A DNA stretch of 64,000 nucleotides from Aliiroseovarius halocynthiae. Lineage in GTDB: Bacteria > Pseudomonadota > Alphaproteobacteria > Rhodobacterales > Rhodobacteraceae. Positions 8,665 to 20,850 of the stretch are shown piece after piece. The number at the start of each line of letters is the position of its first letter. Within the stretch, counting starts at the first letter, position 1. The stretch covers positions 1,260,437 through 1,324,436 of the forward strand of contig NZ_ML660019.1 of assembly GCF_007004645.1 (NCBI RefSeq), read 5' to 3'. The notes beneath the pieces were generated by a model. It saw only the letters and a program-made list of their open reading frames with translations. It ran no database searches and had not been told where the DNA came from. The position numbers and the translations under genes are program-made.

Positions 8665-9492
8665 CTATCCCTGTTTGCGAAATGCCGAAGGAGTAAGCCC
8701 GGTTTGCTTCTGGAAAGATCTGGTAAAATATGCGGCTGATGCGAAGCCCAATGAGGCGGCAATATCTTTGATCGGCACTCGTGTCTCGGTCAGTAAGCGT
8801 CGCGCCTCATAGGCTATACGGTCTTGCAGAATGGCCGAAGCCGGACGCCCACAGGCATTGTTGCACACTCGGCTCAGATGGGTGGGCGTGATTCCAAGCT
8901 CAGCCGCATAGTCGCGCACGGTCTTCACGCTGTGGAAATCCTGCTCAACAAGTGCTGTATAGGCGTTGACCAAACGAGCTCCAGACTTAGGCCGTCGATC
9001 GTGGTCTTCCATCGACGCAATTTGACGCTCTAACCACACCGCAATTAGGCCAGCATGACACATCATGGCGCGCTCAGCACGCGGCGCGCCCCTCTCCATT
9101 TCGCGCTGCAGATCATCAACCAGATTACTAAGGTCAATCTGACGATCTGCGTCGCGTAGACGCAGGTGCTCTGCGTCTTGGGGCAGGCCAAGTTGTACTT
9201 CGCTTCCTTGCGGAAATACAATGATTGTGCCTGCGACTTGCGCGTTCATTTCGAACCCGTGCATAGTACCTGCCGGCAAATAGACGCAATTATGCGGGCC
9301 GTAGCCTGAGGTCACGCCGTTGATGGTGATCCGACCCTGACCGCGAGTGAACCACAGTAAAACTGGTGCGCCATAGGATCGCATAGCTTCAGTGCGCCAG
9401 CGCCCACCAGCACCTAAACGCGCGAGCGGTAGCACGCGAAACGGGGAATTTGGATGTGAGAGTTCAGACATATCATACAATCGCAGCAACAT
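8665..9492 (-). CDS. AraC-family transcriptional regulator
   Basis: 275 aa with an N-terminal cupin-like ligand domain (residues about 20-110, NCVYLPAGTMHGFEM) and a C-terminal pair of helix-turn-helix motifs (VRDYAAELGITPTHLSRVC; IKDIAASLGFASAAYFTRSFQKQTGLTPSAFR). An alternative start lies at 9471 (MSELSHPN). It sits 90 bases upstream of, and in line with, the VOC gene, which is its most likely target. Confidence 0.88.
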   Translation of the reverse strand: MLLRLYDMSELSHPNSPFRVLPLARLGAGGRWRTEAMRSYGAPVLLWFTRGQGRITINGVTSGYGPHNCVYLPAGTMHGFEMNAQVAGTIIVFPQGSEVQLGLPQDAEHLRLRDADRQIDLSNLVDDLQREMERGAPRAERAMMCHAGLIAVWLERQIASMEDHDRRPKSGARLVNAYTALVEQDFHSVKTVRDYAAELGITPTHLSRVCNNACGRPASAILQDRIAYEARRLLTETRVPIKDIAASLGFASAAYFTRSFQKQTGLTPSAFRKQG

Positions 9493-9565
9493 AAAAATCT
9501 AACGAACTGCTCGAATGCTAGCTTACGCTGTTTGACCTGTCTCAGCTTTTTTCACAGAATACATC

Positions 9566-9611
9566 TTTTCCACAGATCTATCCACAAGAATGCGCGAAGC
9601 AGTGTGGATAA
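9566..9611. promoter_or_regulatory. Cluster of three DnaA-box-like 9-mers
   Basis: TTTTCCACA (9566-9574), CTATCCACA (9578-9586) and, inverted, TGTGGATAA (9603-9611). The last is an exact match to the consensus TTATCCACA and the others differ at one position each. They lie in the AT-richer gap between the AraC and miaA genes. This could bind DnaA; whether it acts as an origin, a titration site or a promoter element is not shown. Confidence 0.45.
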
Positions 9612-9637
9612 CTCTTTCAGAGCGGGGGCTGATGATG

Positions 9638-10546
9638 TCACGCCACCACCCCAAGGGGAATCGCGCTCCAGGCGTTCATCCGTTTTCGAAACCAAGTCCG
9701 TTGACGTTTTGCATATTGTTGGCTGGCTATAATGGCTGCGGCTCGTGTATCTTCCAATGTCACCTCGCCCTTCAGGTGCGCGATCAGTTCAGGCGCGCCG
9801 ATGGCCTTTGACGACGGTGCCTTCGGATCCCAGCTTGAAAGGTTGTGTTGCGCCTCATCCAACGCGCCATCTTCTAACATAAGATCAAACCGCAGCGCGA
9901 TCCTGTCACGCAACCATTCGCGCTCTGCGTCCAGATGGAATGCTCGCGCCTCCGAAAGCGGCAAAAGGGGTGGGGGCGTATCATCCTGCCAGCTGGCCAG
10001 GCCCCGACCCGTTGAGTGCTGCACTTCCCACGCACGGGCGACGCGCGCGGGATTGCGTATATCGATGCGGGCAAGGGTTTCAGGGTCTAGATCCGCCAAC
10101 AGGGCCGGCAAGCCCCCTTCGGCCAGTCGTGCCTCGCCATCTTTGCGAATGGCAGGCGGCGTCAGTGGAATATCCGCAAGCCCCTCGGTCAGCGCAGATA
10201 GGTTCAGACCCGTGCCGCCGACGATGATGGGGCGGGACGGGCCATTCAGGATCGGTGCAACCTCACGCAGCCAATGCCCGACCGAGTATTCTTGATCCCC
10301 CGGAATATGCCCGTACAGCATGTGCGGCGCACGCGCTTCGTCCTGAATGGATGGGCGGGCGGTTACGATGCGCCAGTTTTCAAAGACTTGCAGGGCGTCC
10401 GCATTTACGATTACCCCGCCAGAGGCTTCCGCAATCGCCAATGCCAGCGCAGATTTTCCCGATGCCGTTGCGCCAGCGATCAACACTGGCTGATCTGCAC
10501 CGACCTGACGGGCCAGTTCTGTAATGCTGTGCTGTGCGTTTGACAC
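9638..10546 (-). CDS. miaA: tRNA dimethylallyltransferase
   Basis: Adds the dimethylallyl group to A37 of tRNAs reading UNN codons. The 302-aa protein has the P-loop [15 protein letters not shown], the DALQVF region, [10 protein letters not shown], and the tRNA-contacting C-terminal [14 protein letters not shown]. Length is normal. It diverges from pyrH with about 115 bp between. Confidence 0.95.
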   Translation of the reverse strand: MSNAQHSITELARQVGADQPVLIAGATASGKSALALAIAEASGGVIVNADALQVFENWRIVTARPSIQDEARAPHMLYGHIPGDQEYSVGHWLREVAPILNGPSRPIIVGGTGLNLSALTEGLADIPLTPPAIRKDGEARLAEGGLPALLADLDPETLARIDIRNPARVARAWEVQHSTGRGLASWQDDTPPPLLPLSEARAFHLDAEREWLRDRIALRFDLMLEDGALDEAQHNLSSWDPKAPSSKAIGAPELIAHLKGEVTLEDTRAAAIIASQQYAKRQRTWFRKRMNAWSAIPLGVVA

Positions 10547-10660
10547 GTGCCTTTGCCCTCACTTTTTTCAGCCCGACCGGCGGATCGTACATTGAAACTT
10601 CCGCCCTAATCGGTCAAATTGCCCGGCAACACAATCACGACAATTAGAGAGTGGCAACAG

Positions 10661-11413
10661 ATGAGCGATCAGGCCCAGACCACGGCAGAGGGTGAAACCC
10701 CGGAGCCGACCTATAAACGTGTCATGCTGAAAATCTCGGGCGAAGCCCTGATGGGCGATCAGGGGTTCGGTCTGAACCCGCCCACGGTCGAGCGCATTGC
10801 GCGCGAAGTGAAGACGGTCCACGACATGGGCGTCGAGATCTGCATGGTGATCGGCGGCGGCAACATCTTCCGGGGTCTGCAGGGTTCCGCACAGGGGATG
10901 GAGCGCACGACGGCAGACTATATGGGGATGCTGGCCACCGTGATGAACGCGCTGGCGATGCAATCCGCCTTGGAAGGTTTGGGGGTATTTACCCGTGTGA
11001 TCTCGGCCATTCCGATGGATCAGGTCTGCGAACCCTATATCCGCCGCCGCGCCGTGCGCCACCTTGAGAAAAAGCGCGTCTGCATCTTTGCAGCAGGAAC
11101 CGGGAACCCGTATTTCACCACAGATACCGCGGCGACCCTACGGGCCAACGAAATGGCCTGCGAGGCTATTTTCAAAGGCACCAAGGTTGATGGGGTATAT
11201 GATAAAGACCCCGTGAAGAATGACGACGCCGTGCGGTATGACACAGTGTCCTATGATGACGTGCTGACCAAACGTCTGGGCGTTATGGATGCGTCGGCGA
11301 TTGCACTGGCCCGCGACAATAATCTTCCAATCATTGTTTTTTCTCTAGATGAACCGGGTGGTTTCCGCGGCATCCTGGGCGGCCAGGGCACCTATACACG
11401 TGTCGGCGGCTAG
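10661..11413 (+). CDS. pyrH: UMP kinase
   Basis: Phosphorylates UMP to UDP; hexameric amino-acid-kinase fold. Motifs: [55 protein letters not shown]. The ATG at 10661 was chosen because it gives the usual 250-aa length; upstream codons do not look conserved. It is the first gene of the pyrH-frr-uppS-cdsA-dxr-rseP block. Confidence 0.96.
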   Translation: MSDQAQTTAEGETPEPTYKRVMLKISGEALMGDQGFGLNPPTVERIAREVKTVHDMGVEICMVIGGGNIFRGLQGSAQGMERTTADYMGMLATVMNALAMQSALEGLGVFTRVISAIPMDQVCEPYIRRRAVRHLEKKRVCIFAAGTGNPYFTTDTAATLRANEMACEAIFKGTKVDGVYDKDPVKNDDAVRYDTVSYDDVLTKRLGVMDASAIALARDNNLPIIVFSLDEPGGFRGILGGQGTYTRVGG

Positions 11414-11574
11414 CCGTTGCATTCAGACGAAACTAGGGGCGGAATTTCGCCAAGATAAACTTCTTTGCCACCGTCAGTGGAGCGGGACCTATACAATCGG
11501 GGGGCGGTGGCGTTATACCGGGCGAAACACGCTCGGAAATATAAGAGCTTGAGAGACGAAGGGATTGGCTTGCA

Positions 11575-12138
11575 ATGGCTGACGAAGAGTTTGAACTGGA
11601 TATCGACGATCTGGAACGCCGTATGGAAGGTGCCATTGGTTCTTTGAGGACCGAATTTGCGTCACTGCGTACGGGGCGGGCCTCGGCCTCGATGCTGGAT
11701 CCGATCACTGTGGAAGCTTACGGTCAGCGCACGCCGCTAAACCAGGTTGGTACCGTGAACGTGCCCGAGCCACGTATGGTGACCGTGAATGTCTGGGACA
11801 AAAGCATGGTGCAGGCCGTCGAAAAGGCCATCCGAGAAAGCGGTCTCGGGATTAACCCGCAGCTTAATGGCACCATCATCTTGCTGCCGATTCCCGAACT
11901 AAATGAAGAGCGCCGTCGCGAATTGACCCGAGTTGCCGCGCAATACGCCGAGCATGCGCGTGTCGCTGTGCGCAACGTCCGTCAAGATGGTATGCAGCAG
12001 ATTAAAAAGGGCAAAGATAACATGTCCGAAGATGATGCGAAAATGTGGTCGGACGAGGTGCAGGAATTGACCGACAGGTTCGTTAGCGTTGTTGATAAGG
12101 CCTTGGAAACCAAACAAGAAGAGATCATGCAGGTCTAA
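11575..12138 (+). CDS. frr: Ribosome recycling factor
   Basis: Splits post-termination ribosomes together with EF-G. The 187-aa protein has the typical three-helix bundle and inserted domain: [51 protein letters not shown], and the C-terminal [21 protein letters not shown]. It follows pyrH by 161 bp and precedes uppS by about 30 bp. Confidence 0.96.
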   Translation: MADEEFELDIDDLERRMEGAIGSLRTEFASLRTGRASASMLDPITVEAYGQRTPLNQVGTVNVPEPRMVTVNVWDKSMVQAVEKAIRESGLGINPQLNGTIILLPIPELNEERRRELTRVAAQYAEHARVAVRNVRQDGMQQIKKGKDNMSEDDAKMWSDEVQELTDRFVSVVDKALETKQEEIMQV

Positions 12139-12169
12139 CCTGCCTGGACTTTGAATTAGTATTGGATCA

Positions 12170-12919
12170 GTGATGGACTTGGCACAGATGGACAGTGGCG
12201 CTGGAAGCGCGTCCCCACAGCATGTAGCCATCATCATGGATGGCAACGGTCGCTGGGCGCAGCGGCGTGGCAAGCCTCGGCTGTTTGGGCACCATGCTGG
12301 GGCCAAGCGCGTGCGTGAAGTTGTGCGCGCTTGTCCCGATCTGGGTGTAAAGTATATCACGATCTTTGCCTTCTCGACCGAAAACTGGAAACGTTCCGAG
12401 GCCGAAGTCACAGGTCTGATGAGTCTGTTTCGCCGTTATATCACCAAAGAAGCACGTGCTTTGGTAGAGGAGCGCGTGCGCGTGCGTTTCATCGGTGACC
12501 GCTCACGTCTTGGCAAGAAGCTGATCAATTTGATGGGCGAGTTGGAAGAGATGACGGCGCATAACGACCACGTCCATCTGACCATCGCACTGAACTATGG
12601 TGGGCGGGACGAATTAGCCCGCGCGTCAAAACGGCTGGCGCAAGACGTCGCCACAGGCGCATTGTCGCCAGATAACGTAGGTGAAGAAACGATTGCAAGT
12701 TATTTGGACACAAGTATTTTGCCAGATCCAGACCTCGTCATCCGCACCTCAGGAGAATCGCGAATTTCGAACTTTCTTTTGTGGCAATCAGCTTATTCGG
12801 AATACGAGTTTATCAACACTCTCTGGCCGGATTTCTCGGCCGAAGTGTTTGGTGACGTTGTAGATCGCTTCGCAGGTCGAGATCGCAGGTATGGTGCGGT
12901 GCAGCCCGCTGCAGAATAG
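12170..12919 (+). CDS. uppS: Undecaprenyl diphosphate synthase
   Basis: Cis-prenyltransferase that makes the C55 lipid carrier for peptidoglycan and polysaccharide. Signatures: AIIMDGNGRWAQRRG, FSTENWKRSEAEV, ALNYGGRDELARA, DLVIRTSGESRISNFLLWQ, EYEFINTLWPDF. The start is either GTG 12170 or ATG 12173, directly adjacent codons. About 249 aa, normal. Confidence 0.95.
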   Translation: MMDLAQMDSGAGSASPQHVAIIMDGNGRWAQRRGKPRLFGHHAGAKRVREVVRACPDLGVKYITIFAFSTENWKRSEAEVTGLMSLFRRYITKEARALVEERVRVRFIGDRSRLGKKLINLMGELEEMTAHNDHVHLTIALNYGGRDELARASKRLAQDVATGALSPDNVGEETIASYLDTSILPDPDLVIRTSGESRISNFLLWQSAYSEYEFINTLWPDFSAEVFGDVVDRFAGRDRRYGAVQPAAE

Positions 12920-12978
12920 GAAACATATGGGCGTTACTTTGACTTGTGACCCATGCGTGGCAATGCGATAACCCCCAA

Positions 12979-13788
12979 ATGAATTCTGAGACATCATCTT
13001 CGAAATGGGCGGACCTTGCGCCACGCCTTCTGTCCGCGATTGCCATGGCATCGGTTGCAGGGTTTTCGATCTGGTATGGTGGATCTTTCTACCAAGCACT
13101 GATCATTTTGGTGATCGGCCTATGTATGTGGGAATTTATCCGCCTGTTGCAGCCCGCACCACTATGGCTACCAGTTGCACTTGGTTTCGCCGCATCTGGA
13201 AGCTTAGTCCTATCAGTTTTCTGGTCACAGGCCGCGCCAGGGATTTTGTTTTCACCAAAGATTCTGGTCCTTTTAATCGTGCCCGTTCTGGGTGCAGCCC
13301 TTCTGGCGCAGCATCGCCTTCTCTGCTTTTCTTATGGGCTGCTGATCATGCTGGCTGGGCTGGGATTCATCGCCATGGGGCCAGGGCCACTGCTGATCTG
13401 GTTCATCTTGATTATCGTTATGTCAGACATTGCAGGTTACTTCGCGGGGCGTTTGATAGGCGGTAAAAAATTCTGGCCACGTGTCAGCCCTAAGAAAACT
13501 TGGTCGGGCACGATTGCAGGTTGGATAGGAGCGCTTGCGCTTGGGGTGATCGGCCTGTCGCAGGGCATGTTCTCGCCGCTAGAAGTGATTTTTATTCCGC
13601 TCATCGCCTTCGCTGGGCAGATGGGTGATATCGTTCAAAGCGCGATCAAGCGTATGGTCGGTGTTAAAGACAGCTCTCAGCTGATCCCTGGTCACGGTGG
13701 CGTTCTGGACCGGTTCGACGCAATGATCGGAGCAGCCGGGGCCTTGGTTGTTCTGTCTGCTATCGGGTCCTTGATCTTTGCAGGGTAA
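12979..13788 (+). CDS. cdsA: Phosphatidate cytidylyltransferase
   Basis: Makes CDP-diacylglycerol, the branch point of phospholipid synthesis, in the inner membrane. About 269 aa with several membrane helices and the signature from MGDIVQSAIKRMVGVKD to PGHGGVLDRFD. The ATG at 12979 is preferred over an upstream GTG at 12946, though neither has a strong ribosome site. It lies between uppS and dxr as in most proteobacteria. Confidence 0.93.
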   Translation: MNSETSSSKWADLAPRLLSAIAMASVAGFSIWYGGSFYQALIILVIGLCMWEFIRLLQPAPLWLPVALGFAASGSLVLSVFWSQAAPGILFSPKILVLLIVPVLGAALLAQHRLLCFSYGLLIMLAGLGFIAMGPGPLLIWFILIIVMSDIAGYFAGRLIGGKKFWPRVSPKKTWSGTIAGWIGALALGVIGLSQGMFSPLEVIFIPLIAFAGQMGDIVQSAIKRMVGVKDSSQLIPGHGGVLDRFDAMIGAAGALVVLSAIGSLIFAG

Positions 13789-13797
13789 GGGCACGAC

Positions 13798-14988
13798 ATG
13801 AGCGAACCGACGGGTAAACGCCGCATCTCGATCTTTGGCGCTACGGGATCTATTGGGCAATCCACCGTGGACCTGATCCGTCGCGACTCCGAGGCCTATG
13901 ACGTCGTCGCGCTGACGGGCGGGAAAAACATTGCGCAGCTCGCCAAGGACGCCGTCGATTTGCGCGCCAATATCGCCATAACCGCACATGAAGAGAATCT
14001 GGACCAACTGAAGGATGCACTGTTTGGCAGTGGTGTAGAGGTCGCAGCAGGCCAAGCAGCTATTGAAGAGGCCGCCACACGACCATGCGACTGGGTTATG
14101 TCCGCCATTGTTGGTGCTGCGGGGCTGCTGCCAGGGCTTCGCGCGCTTGAGTCGCGAGCGACACTTGCCCTTGCCAACAAAGAAAGCCTTGTGACCGCTG
14201 GACCGTTAATCATGGCGACGGCGCACGCCCATCATTCACAGATTTTGCCGGTCGACAGTGAACACTCTGCTGTGTTCCAGGGGATAGTAGGCGAGGACAT
14301 GGACGCCGTCGAGCGGATTATCATCACCGCATCCGGCGGCGCGTTTCGCGATTGGCCTTTGGAAAAACTGGCAACTGCAACGCTGGCACAAGCCAGCGCA
14401 CATCCGAACTGGGATATGGGGCAACGGATCACCATCGACAGTGCGTCGATGTTCAATAAGGCACTGGAAGTCATTGAGACCAAAGAGTTCTTTCAGGTCA
14501 GCCCAGATCAAATCGAGGTTCTGGTGCATCCTCAAAGCTTGGTTCACGCGCTGGTCGGCTTCAACGACGGCGCTTTGATGGCGCATCTTGGCGCGCCAGA
14601 TATGCGCCACGCCATTGGCTATGCGCTGCATTGGCCCGAGCGGCGCAATCTGCCCGTCGAACGACTTGACTTGGCCACGGTTGCCAAACTGGAATTCCGC
14701 GCGCCCGACGAAACGCGCTATCCCGCCTTACGCCTTGCACGCGAGGTGATGGCGGCAGGCGGATTGACCGGAGCAGTCTTTAATGCAGCCAAGGAAATCG
14801 CCTTGGACGGTTTCATTGCAGGGCAGATCGGATTTATGGACATGGCCGGTCTGGTTGAGGACACATTGACCCAATTGGACGGCGATACCAGCCTTATTCA
14901 CGCGGCAATGACCCTTGATAATGTGCTGGCCGCTGACCAGATGGGACGAGAGGTCGCGCGCCGGCTTGTCGCTACGAATAACTCATAA
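13798..14988 (+). CDS. dxr: 1-deoxy-D-xylulose-5-phosphate reductoisomerase
   Basis: NADPH-dependent first committed enzyme of the MEP isoprenoid pathway, supplying precursors also used by the neighbouring UppS. Motifs: GATGSIGQSTVDLI nucleotide site, ALANKESLVTAG, LPVDSEHSAVFQ, ASGGAFRDWP, HPNWDMGQRITIDSASMFNKALEVIE. 396 aa, normal length. Confidence 0.96.
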   Translation: MSEPTGKRRISIFGATGSIGQSTVDLIRRDSEAYDVVALTGGKNIAQLAKDAVDLRANIAITAHEENLDQLKDALFGSGVEVAAGQAAIEEAATRPCDWVMSAIVGAAGLLPGLRALESRATLALANKESLVTAGPLIMATAHAHHSQILPVDSEHSAVFQGIVGEDMDAVERIIITASGGAFRDWPLEKLATATLAQASAHPNWDMGQRITIDSASMFNKALEVIETKEFFQVSPDQIEVLVHPQSLVHALVGFNDGALMAHLGAPDMRHAIGYALHWPERRNLPVERLDLATVAKLEFRAPDETRYPALRLAREVMAAGGLTGAVFNAAKEIALDGFIAGQIGFMDMAGLVEDTLTQLDGDTSLIHAAMTLDNVLAADQMGREVARRLVATNNS

Positions 14989-15039
14989 GAACGAACCATT
15001 GCGCGCTGCGCTTCCGCTTCTAAAGGACAATTCATAGAC

Positions 15040-16380
15040 ATGGATCTGATCAGCCTTCTGCCCGATTTCGGCAATCTTGCCTTCACGATCCTTGCGTTTA
15101 TCGCAGCCCTTACGGTGATCGTCGCTGTCCACGAATATGGCCACTATATCGTTGGGCGTTGGAGCGGCATCAAAGCGGATGTGTTTTCGATCGGAATGGG
15201 GCCAGTTCTTCTGGCACGCACGGATAAACATGGCACGCAGTGGCAGATCGCAGCCTTTCCCATTGGCGGATATGTGAAATTCCGCGGCGACGCGAATGCA
15301 GCCTCAGGCGGGGCAGATGACGAGGTGATGGCCGAGCTTTCGGAAGAAGACCGGCGACATACCATGCACGGCGCCCCCCTTTGGGCACGCGCAGCAACTG
15401 TCGCGGCCGGGCCGATTTTCAATTTCGTCCTCTCGTTCCTGATTTTTGCAGGTTTGACGATGTCCTCAGGTGTTGCACGCGATCCGCTGTCTGTAGACAC
15501 GGTTTTGGATATACCGGGAATGGAGCAGGGGTTGCGCACCGGAGACGAAATTCTGTCGATTGCCGGTGTCCCCATACCTCCGGTATCGGACTTCGGCCAA
15601 TTGGTAGACAAATTGCCGGAAACAGCGCTTGTCGAGTATGGAGTTATGCGTGGTGGGCAGAAGATGACCGTAACCGCACCCCATCCCTTCCCAGCATTGG
15701 TTGGTTCGGTTAACCCGCAATCTGCCGGGTTTGAGGCAGGGTTATTGCAAGGCGATTTAATCCGAACTGTTAATGGGATTCCAGTACCGACCTTCAACGC
15801 GTTGCGGGACATCGTTGTGAATGGGAATGGAGAAGAACTCGCGCTTGACATCCTTCGCGAGGGAACGCCACTCAACATCGTTTTGACGCCCCGCCGACAA
15901 GACATCCCAACCGCCGATGGTGGATTTGAAACACGTTGGCTGATTGGAATTACTTCGGGAATGGTTTTTGACCCGGCGACGCGTTCTGTCGGGGTTTGGG
16001 AAGGGGTAACTTCTGGTGTAGATCGCGTACTTTATATCATTCAAAGCAGCCTGTCTGGCCTGTGGCATATGATAACCGGTGCGATTTCGACGTGTAACTT
16101 GTCGGGGCCGATTGGGATCGCTCAAATCTCGGGTCAAGCCGCGGCGCAAGGCGCAATCAGTTTTGTGGGTTTCATCGCTCTGCTGTCGACCGCTGTTGGC
16201 ATGCTGAACCTCTTTCCGGTTCCGCTTCTGGATGGGGGGCATTTGGCTTTCTATGCTTGGGAAGCCGCAACTGGAAAGCAACCATCGGAAAAGGTATTGA
16301 AAGCCCTACTGACCATCGGATTGGCGGTTGTACTGTCGTTAATGGTGTTTGGCGTCACGAACGATTTGTTCTGTCCGTGA
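15040..16380 (+). CDS. rseP: Site-2 membrane metalloprotease RseP
   Basis: Intramembrane zinc protease that cleaves anti-sigma factors and remnant signal peptides. The zinc motif HEYGH is at residues 31-35, two PDZ-like domains occupy about 110-290, and the second zinc-ligand motif PLLDGGHLAFY lies near residue 395. 446 aa with four predicted helices. It ends the operon; the next gene is the convergent oxyR, where most relatives would have bamA. Confidence 0.95.
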   Translation: MDLISLLPDFGNLAFTILAFIAALTVIVAVHEYGHYIVGRWSGIKADVFSIGMGPVLLARTDKHGTQWQIAAFPIGGYVKFRGDANAASGGADDEVMAELSEEDRRHTMHGAPLWARAATVAAGPIFNFVLSFLIFAGLTMSSGVARDPLSVDTVLDIPGMEQGLRTGDEILSIAGVPIPPVSDFGQLVDKLPETALVEYGVMRGGQKMTVTAPHPFPALVGSVNPQSAGFEAGLLQGDLIRTVNGIPVPTFNALRDIVVNGNGEELALDILREGTPLNIVLTPRRQDIPTADGGFETRWLIGITSGMVFDPATRSVGVWEGVTSGVDRVLYIIQSSLSGLWHMITGAISTCNLSGPIGIAQISGQAAAQGAISFVGFIALLSTAVGMLNLFPVPLLDGGHLAFYAWEAATGKQPSEKVLKALLTIGLAVVLSLMVFGVTNDLFCP

Positions 16381-16386
16381 TTTTGC

Positions 16387-17277
16387 TCAGGGCTTCGCCG
16401 CGCGTTTCACACATTCCGCCATCCTGTAAAACTGTTCAGCTAAAGGAGAGCTTGCGCGCCAGACCATCCCGATCGTCCTATTGGGTTTCGGCGAGTTGAA
16501 ACGGGACACGCTGACCGGCGCCGAGCGCGTCTCGACCCCCACAGCCATATCGGGGATCAACGTCACGCCCATCCCCGCACCAACCATCTGGACCAGAGTG
16601 GTCAGCGCGCTGCCATCCAAAGTCTCGCGTGGGTTGGTGCTTTGCATGTCGCAAAAAGAAAGGGCTTGATCTCGGAAACAGTGGCCCTCCTCGAGCAGCA
16701 AAAGCCGCATTTCACGCAGCCCATCGCGATTGGGGACCGGCTTGTCCTTGTCAGCCAGCGGGCGCACCAAAACGAACTCTTCTTCAAACAGCGGGACCTC
16801 GGTTAAGGAGGGGTCAGAAATCGGCAGCGCCAGAATGGCATTGTCTATCCGCCCATCCGTCAGCTCTCGGATCAGGTTCGAGGTCATCGTTTCGCGCATG
16901 TGGATCTGTGCGCCGGGGAATGTGTCCGTTAACTCCTGCACGATTTTGGGCAGAAGATAGGGCGCAATGGTGGGAATGACACCGATCCGAAGTTCGCCCA
17001 CCCAATGGTCCTGTGCCGCGCGTGACACATCCTCAAGCTCGTCAACCGCGCGCAGGATATCGCGCGTGCGCCGTAAAAACTCGCGCCCCAACGTGGTCAC
17101 GCGGACCTGACGCGGCATCCGTTCACACAACACACATCCCAATGCCTCTTCCAGCTCTTTGATCTGAACCGAAAGGGCAGGCTGCGAGACGGAACAGGCC
17201 TCGGCTGCACGGCCAAAATGGCCATGTTCAGCCAAAGCATCAAAATAGCGCAGCTGGCGGAGTGTTATGTTGCTCAT
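16387..17277 (-). CDS. oxyR: Hydrogen-peroxide sensor OxyR (LysR family)
   Basis: 296 aa with an N-terminal winged helix (ITLRQLRYFDALAEHGHFGRAAEAC) and a regulatory domain. The redox cysteine pair is visible at Cys200 and Cys209 in EEGHCFRDQALSFC, corresponding to Cys199/Cys208 of E. coli OxyR. It diverges from katG, the classical target, across a 132-bp region. This makes the peroxide-sensor assignment strong rather than a generic LysR call. Confidence 0.94.
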   Translation of the reverse strand: MSNITLRQLRYFDALAEHGHFGRAAEACSVSQPALSVQIKELEEALGCVLCERMPRQVRVTTLGREFLRRTRDILRAVDELEDVSRAAQDHWVGELRIGVIPTIAPYLLPKIVQELTDTFPGAQIHMRETMTSNLIRELTDGRIDNAILALPISDPSLTEVPLFEEEFVLVRPLADKDKPVPNRDGLREMRLLLLEEGHCFRDQALSFCDMQSTNPRETLDGSALTTLVQMVGAGMGVTLIPDMAVGVETRSAPVSVSRFNSPKPNRTIGMVWRASSPLAEQFYRMAECVKRAAKP

Positions 17278-19590
<2,313 letters not shown>

Positions 19591-19622
19591 GGCCTGTATA
19601 CCGAGGCTCTTGTAAACGAAGC

Positions 19623-19646
19623 AAAGGGGCAGTGATTTGCCCCTTT
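19623..19646 (+). terminator. katG terminator
   Basis: AAAGGGGCA (19623-19631) pairs with TGCCCCTTT (19638-19646) around a six-base loop, about 30 bases after the katG stop. The T tract is short. Confidence 0.7.
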
Positions 19647-19691
19647 AATTCATCGGCGAAAGCTCATCGCAGCTTGCGTGATCAAGGCGTG

Positions 19692-20188
19692 TCAGCCCGA
19701 AGCCCTTTCAAGTCGACGGGGTGCAAAGCCTTGTGGGGCAGATTCTGATAGCGCATCATAATATCGCTCAAGATCATAAAGTGCCTGGGCGTGGTTTCGC
19801 CGCCGATGAATCGCGCTCGGGTCAATTCCAACCGCGCGTTCGAATAGGGTCAAAGCCAGCTCGGGTGCATCTTGATCTGGAAAGATATTACCCAGATTGT
19901 TTAGGGCTCCGACATAGTTTGGATCTGCCGTTAATAGGGAATTGTAGTCAGCTTTGGTCTGTTCAGGATAATGTGGCTTTACCGCGAATGCGCGTCGAAA
20001 CAGCACGTCAGTTCGCTCGTCCGACGAAAGCCTATCGCGCTTAAGCAAGTTAGAACAAGCCTCTGCCACTGGCCCCAAGGCGCATATCTTTCGAAACAAA
20101 GCTGCCCTTCGCTTTTTGCGTAGTTTACCGAATAGATCAAGGCCGCCGCGGCAAGTGTCAAAATGGATGACAATCTAATTTTGTTCAT
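19692..20188 (-). pseudogene. Frameshifted exported TPR protein
   Basis: Two overlapping reverse frames make sense only when joined. A signal peptide (MNKIRLSSILTLAAAALIYS) lies in the first, and TPR-like helices (NYVGALNNLGNIF, PELALTLFERAVGIDPS) lie in the second, frame-shifted by one around 20090-20100. The Tn3 terminal repeat begins only 12 bp upstream of its start, so its native promoter has also been displaced. Probably a dead gene; a sequencing error cannot be excluded. Confidence 0.6.
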
Positions 20189-20200
20189 ACCATCCCTATA

Positions 20201-20238
20201 GGGGGCGATTCCGGCTGGGTGCAGAATAGGGCGTTAAG
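20201..20238 (+). repeat. Tn3-family 38-bp terminal inverted repeat (left end)
   Basis: Starts with GGGGGCGATT and ends GGGCGTTAAG, exactly 38 bases. This fits the Tn3-family pattern of outer G-run and inner GCGTTAAG/CGCTAAG. It lies just outside tnpR. The mate copy was not found elsewhere in the window. Confidence 0.7.
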
Positions 20239-20264
20239 CCCGGATCGGGGTACTGTCTTCGCGC

Positions 20265-20816
20265 TCAGCCTTCGTTTTCGGTGAGATAACGGTAGATGGT
20301 AGCCTTAGAGAGGCTGTATTCCGCCATGAGGTCTTTGATCAGCACGCCTTGCACGCGTTTCTCTCGGAGTTCCTTGATTTGCTCGCCCGACAGCGCAGGC
20401 CGCTTTCCGAACTGGACACCTCGATCCTTGGCTTTCTTAATCCCATCCATCTGACGCTCGGCGCGGATCTCGGTCTCGAATTGCCCGATAGCGCCCAGCA
20501 TGTTGAACAGGAGACGGCCGGTCGCATCGGATGTGTCGATGTTCTGATCAATGACGACAAGATCGACGCCCTTCTCCCGCAATGTCTCAGCAATCTGACA
20601 GAGGTGCAAAGTGGATCGTGCCAGCCGATCAATGCGCGTGACAATGAGGTGGTCGCCCTCGCGCACGTAATTCAGGCATTCCTTCAGCTGAGGGCGGGCA
20701 TCCGTTGTGCCACTGCGCTTTTCCTCGAAGAGCTTGTCACAGTCATGCAGCTTTTCACGCTGCACATCCAGAGATTGTCCAACTGAACTGACACGGGCAT
20801 ATCCGACTTTGGCCAT
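20265..20816 (-). CDS. tnpR: Serine resolvase of Tn3 family
   Basis: 183 aa. The catalytic Ser lies in GYARVSSVGQSLDVQ, followed by DHLIVTRIDRLARS, LLFNMLGAIGQFETEIRAERQ and a C-terminal helix-turn-helix (IKDLMAEYSLSKATIYRYL). It resolves cointegrates formed by Tn3 transposition. It is divergent from the tnpA remnant with the res-like repeat between them. The frame is intact although the partner transposase is broken. Confidence 0.9.
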   Translation of the reverse strand: MAKVGYARVSSVGQSLDVQREKLHDCDKLFEEKRSGTTDARPQLKECLNYVREGDHLIVTRIDRLARSTLHLCQIAETLREKGVDLVVIDQNIDTSDATGRLLFNMLGAIGQFETEIRAERQMDGIKKAKDRGVQFGKRPALSGEQIKELREKRVQGVLIKDLMAEYSLSKATIYRYLTENEG

Positions 20817-20850
20817 GGGGGCTCATATAGATTAAGGATTTGTGCGATCG

